From assembly GCF_002999335.1 (NCBI RefSeq), contig NW_020312167.1, positions 1 through 57,500 on the forward strand: a stretch of 57,500 nt of DNA. The letters are read 5' to 3'. Under the pieces are notes generated by a model. The model was given only the letters and a program-made list of their open reading frames with translations. It was not told where the DNA came from and did no database searches. Position numbers and translations under genes: made by a program. Position 1 is the stretch's first letter, and every line of letters starts with the position of its first letter. Source of the stretch: Cyclospora cayetanensis. Taxonomy: Eukaryota > Apicomplexa > Conoidasida > Eucoccidiorida > Eimeriidae. This document shows, piece by piece, positions 55,791 to 57,500 of this stretch.

Positions 55791-57500
55791 CAGAAGGGCA
55801 CCCTTGCTCGCTACGTTGGCAGTATGAAAGTTGCTGGAGTCCTATGACGGGGCATCTTAAAAGGTCAGCTAAAGAAGAAGTTAACTGACGCAGCTGATTA
55901 CCTAAAAATCGATATGATTTCTCAGATAGAAGATTAACTCCTATGCACACAGTGCGACTAAGCCAGAGGAAGTTGGTTGCGGACATCAAGGCATTTTATC
56001 CGTCTCCAGATACCATCACAATCGAGGCAAGCTGCGCCCAGAGCATTGTCTGTCCCCTTCTTACGCGTCTCACAGCACTACCATGACCACCTTCAGCCAC
56101 CTTCAGCACGCCTTTAGCATGAAACGGGCAAACATTAATGCTAACCACAGAATTCGTGCACCCGGTGTTTGGGGGCCCAGGGGAGGTGACCACACGACCA
56201 CCTCATCTGTAACTTGAACTAATCCTAAAAAATACTGTCATACGATGGATATTTTCAATAACGGACCAAATCGACGGAGGTGGACTTCAATGCATGCTGC
56301 GCAGCAACAACAACCCCTCCCGAAAGCCAAAAAAGCCCGTACAAAGGGGGCCAGTGCATGCAGCGTTCGGTCATAGTGATTGCCAAGTACGAAACGTGCG
56401 AGAAAAAGAATACGAATGTCAGCAGCAGATGTGCGTACTGGGGCGTTCCTTCCAATGATAGAATGTCGCCAACACATCGAACACGTCTAACCCTTCCCAC
56501 TCAACAGGCAGAGTTGTTAGAGCGGCAGTAGAATTGTTTCCTTTGTTGCCCAGTTCAGTTTGACCACTCTTAAAGACCCGGCTCTTGTCCTTTAACACGG
56601 AATGGACAGCAGCCAGAGTCTTAGTTTTCAAGAGGCTCTAGAGGGCTGGCGGGCTGTAAGACAATGCGAAACAAGAGGCCTCATGGAAAGCGCAGCCTGG
56701 TGAATATTCGCCTGTATTTGCACACCTTTTGTTTCCCCTTTTGCTTGCTGCATTGCATTCTTCTGTGTTTCTGGCCACGCGCTCGCTTGCGAGTCACTCG
56801 GCATGACTGGCTCTCTCCTGATCTGAGAACTGCAGCTCTGCAGTACGTGTGTGTGTGTGTGTGTGTCGTGTGTGTGTGTGTGTGTTTATCCACCTGTGCA
56901 TACACTTGAACGATTCTGTTTGCATTTGAATACGATTCTGTCGGGTGGCTGTGCAGGCTGCGGGAGTTTCTTGGTTGCTCGAGAAATGCAGAAGTCTCTG
57001 CCTCAGCCGCCCTAGCCGTCCTCGATGAAGCCGATGAGCTGAAAGAGCTCTCAAGCTGTTGTGTACCCGTAAGCTGGCCTTAGGGTAGAAAGAGGACTGT
57101 AGCAGCATAGCGGGAGTCGTTGCTGCCTGTCATGTTTCCGTGATACGGCCCCTCTATGGTGCCTCTTGACAAGCAGCTGCCCTGCTGCATCATTTGCAAG
57201 CCATTGCATGCGCCTTGCCTGCCTTTCGTTTCGCACTGTGGCTTCTTCCCTTGTCATATGTCTGTCCATTAGACCCCATCTCTTGTTTGCCCTCCTGGGT
57301 TCTGCCTTCTTGCTGCTCCCTTGCTGCCCTCTGCATGCTGTGCAAGCGCCGCGTGGATGTCGAATGGCACTTGTCTGCGTCTGTATGTGTGGCGACGCTT
57401 CAGAGGGCCCTCCACGCAACCGCTCTCTTACGGCGAGGAGATTTCTTTGGAGTTTCATCTTGCGCATCCAACGGCGGATGCCTGCACATGTGTGTTTCTT
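55791..57500. other. No supported gene; TG microsatellite at 56850-56885
   Basis: Short frames only. A TG run sits at 56850-56885. A 138-codon minus frame (57467-57051) is basic and lacks family features; it could be an exon of a gene that continues past the right edge. Confidence 0.4.

Noticed and set aside
57051..57467. Basic 138-codon minus frame at the right edge
   Set aside because: No family features or splice evidence, and possibly cut by the window end; mentioned only in the spacer entry.

Overview
The window looks like nuclear DNA of a coccidian apicomplexan, most probably Eimeria. The evidence is: intron-rich genes with GT-AG introns; CAG/GCA triplet runs that enter coding sequence as Gln, Ala, Ser and Asn homopolymers; CA/TA/AG microsatellites; a class XIV myosin; and a decayed Ty3/gypsy chromovirus-like retroelement, a family known in Eimeria. 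The first ~35 kb is rich in triplet repeats and GC. From about 36 kb onwards the DNA is plainer and more AT-rich, carries almost no CAG runs, and holds retroelement relics. This matches the repeat-rich/repeat-poor segmentation described for Eimeria chromosomes. I rebuilt gene models by hand by joining open frames at GT/AG sites with matching phase and comparing them with protein families I remember. No search was run.

Layout. 304-8494 (-): one giant gene. A ~1,690-residue low-complexity first exon is spliced to two allantoicase-type repeats; the 3' end lies beyond the left edge. 9732-10653 (+): small protein with two predicted membrane segments. 11959-15352 (-): ATG3, the E2-like enzyme of ATG8 lipidation, ten exons, 363 aa. 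17777-18756 (+): unrecognised protein, possibly mitochondrial. 19493-25808 (+): large multi-exon, probably extracellular protein of unknown function. 27863-30573 (+): ZIP (SLC39) metal transporter. 32502-34607 (+): HemK2/Mtq2-type glutamine methyltransferase. 35167-36936 (-): syntaxin-6-like Qc SNARE with His at the zero layer. About 38.0-43.6 kb: decayed LTR retrotransposon with PR-RT-RNaseH-IN-chromodomain order. 44.3-46.5 kb: weak ORFs. 47547-52328 (-): class XIV myosin, 14 exons, 845 aa. 54.1-55.8 kb: LTR-derived sequence in both orientations.

The genes do not form one pathway. They are ordinary cellular genes (autophagy/apicoplast lipidation, metal uptake, translation termination factor modification, Golgi/endosome fusion, motility) set in repeat-rich DNA. 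The most unusual are the low-complexity/allantoicase fusion, the His-zero-layer SNARE and the unidentified large protein at 20-26 kb.
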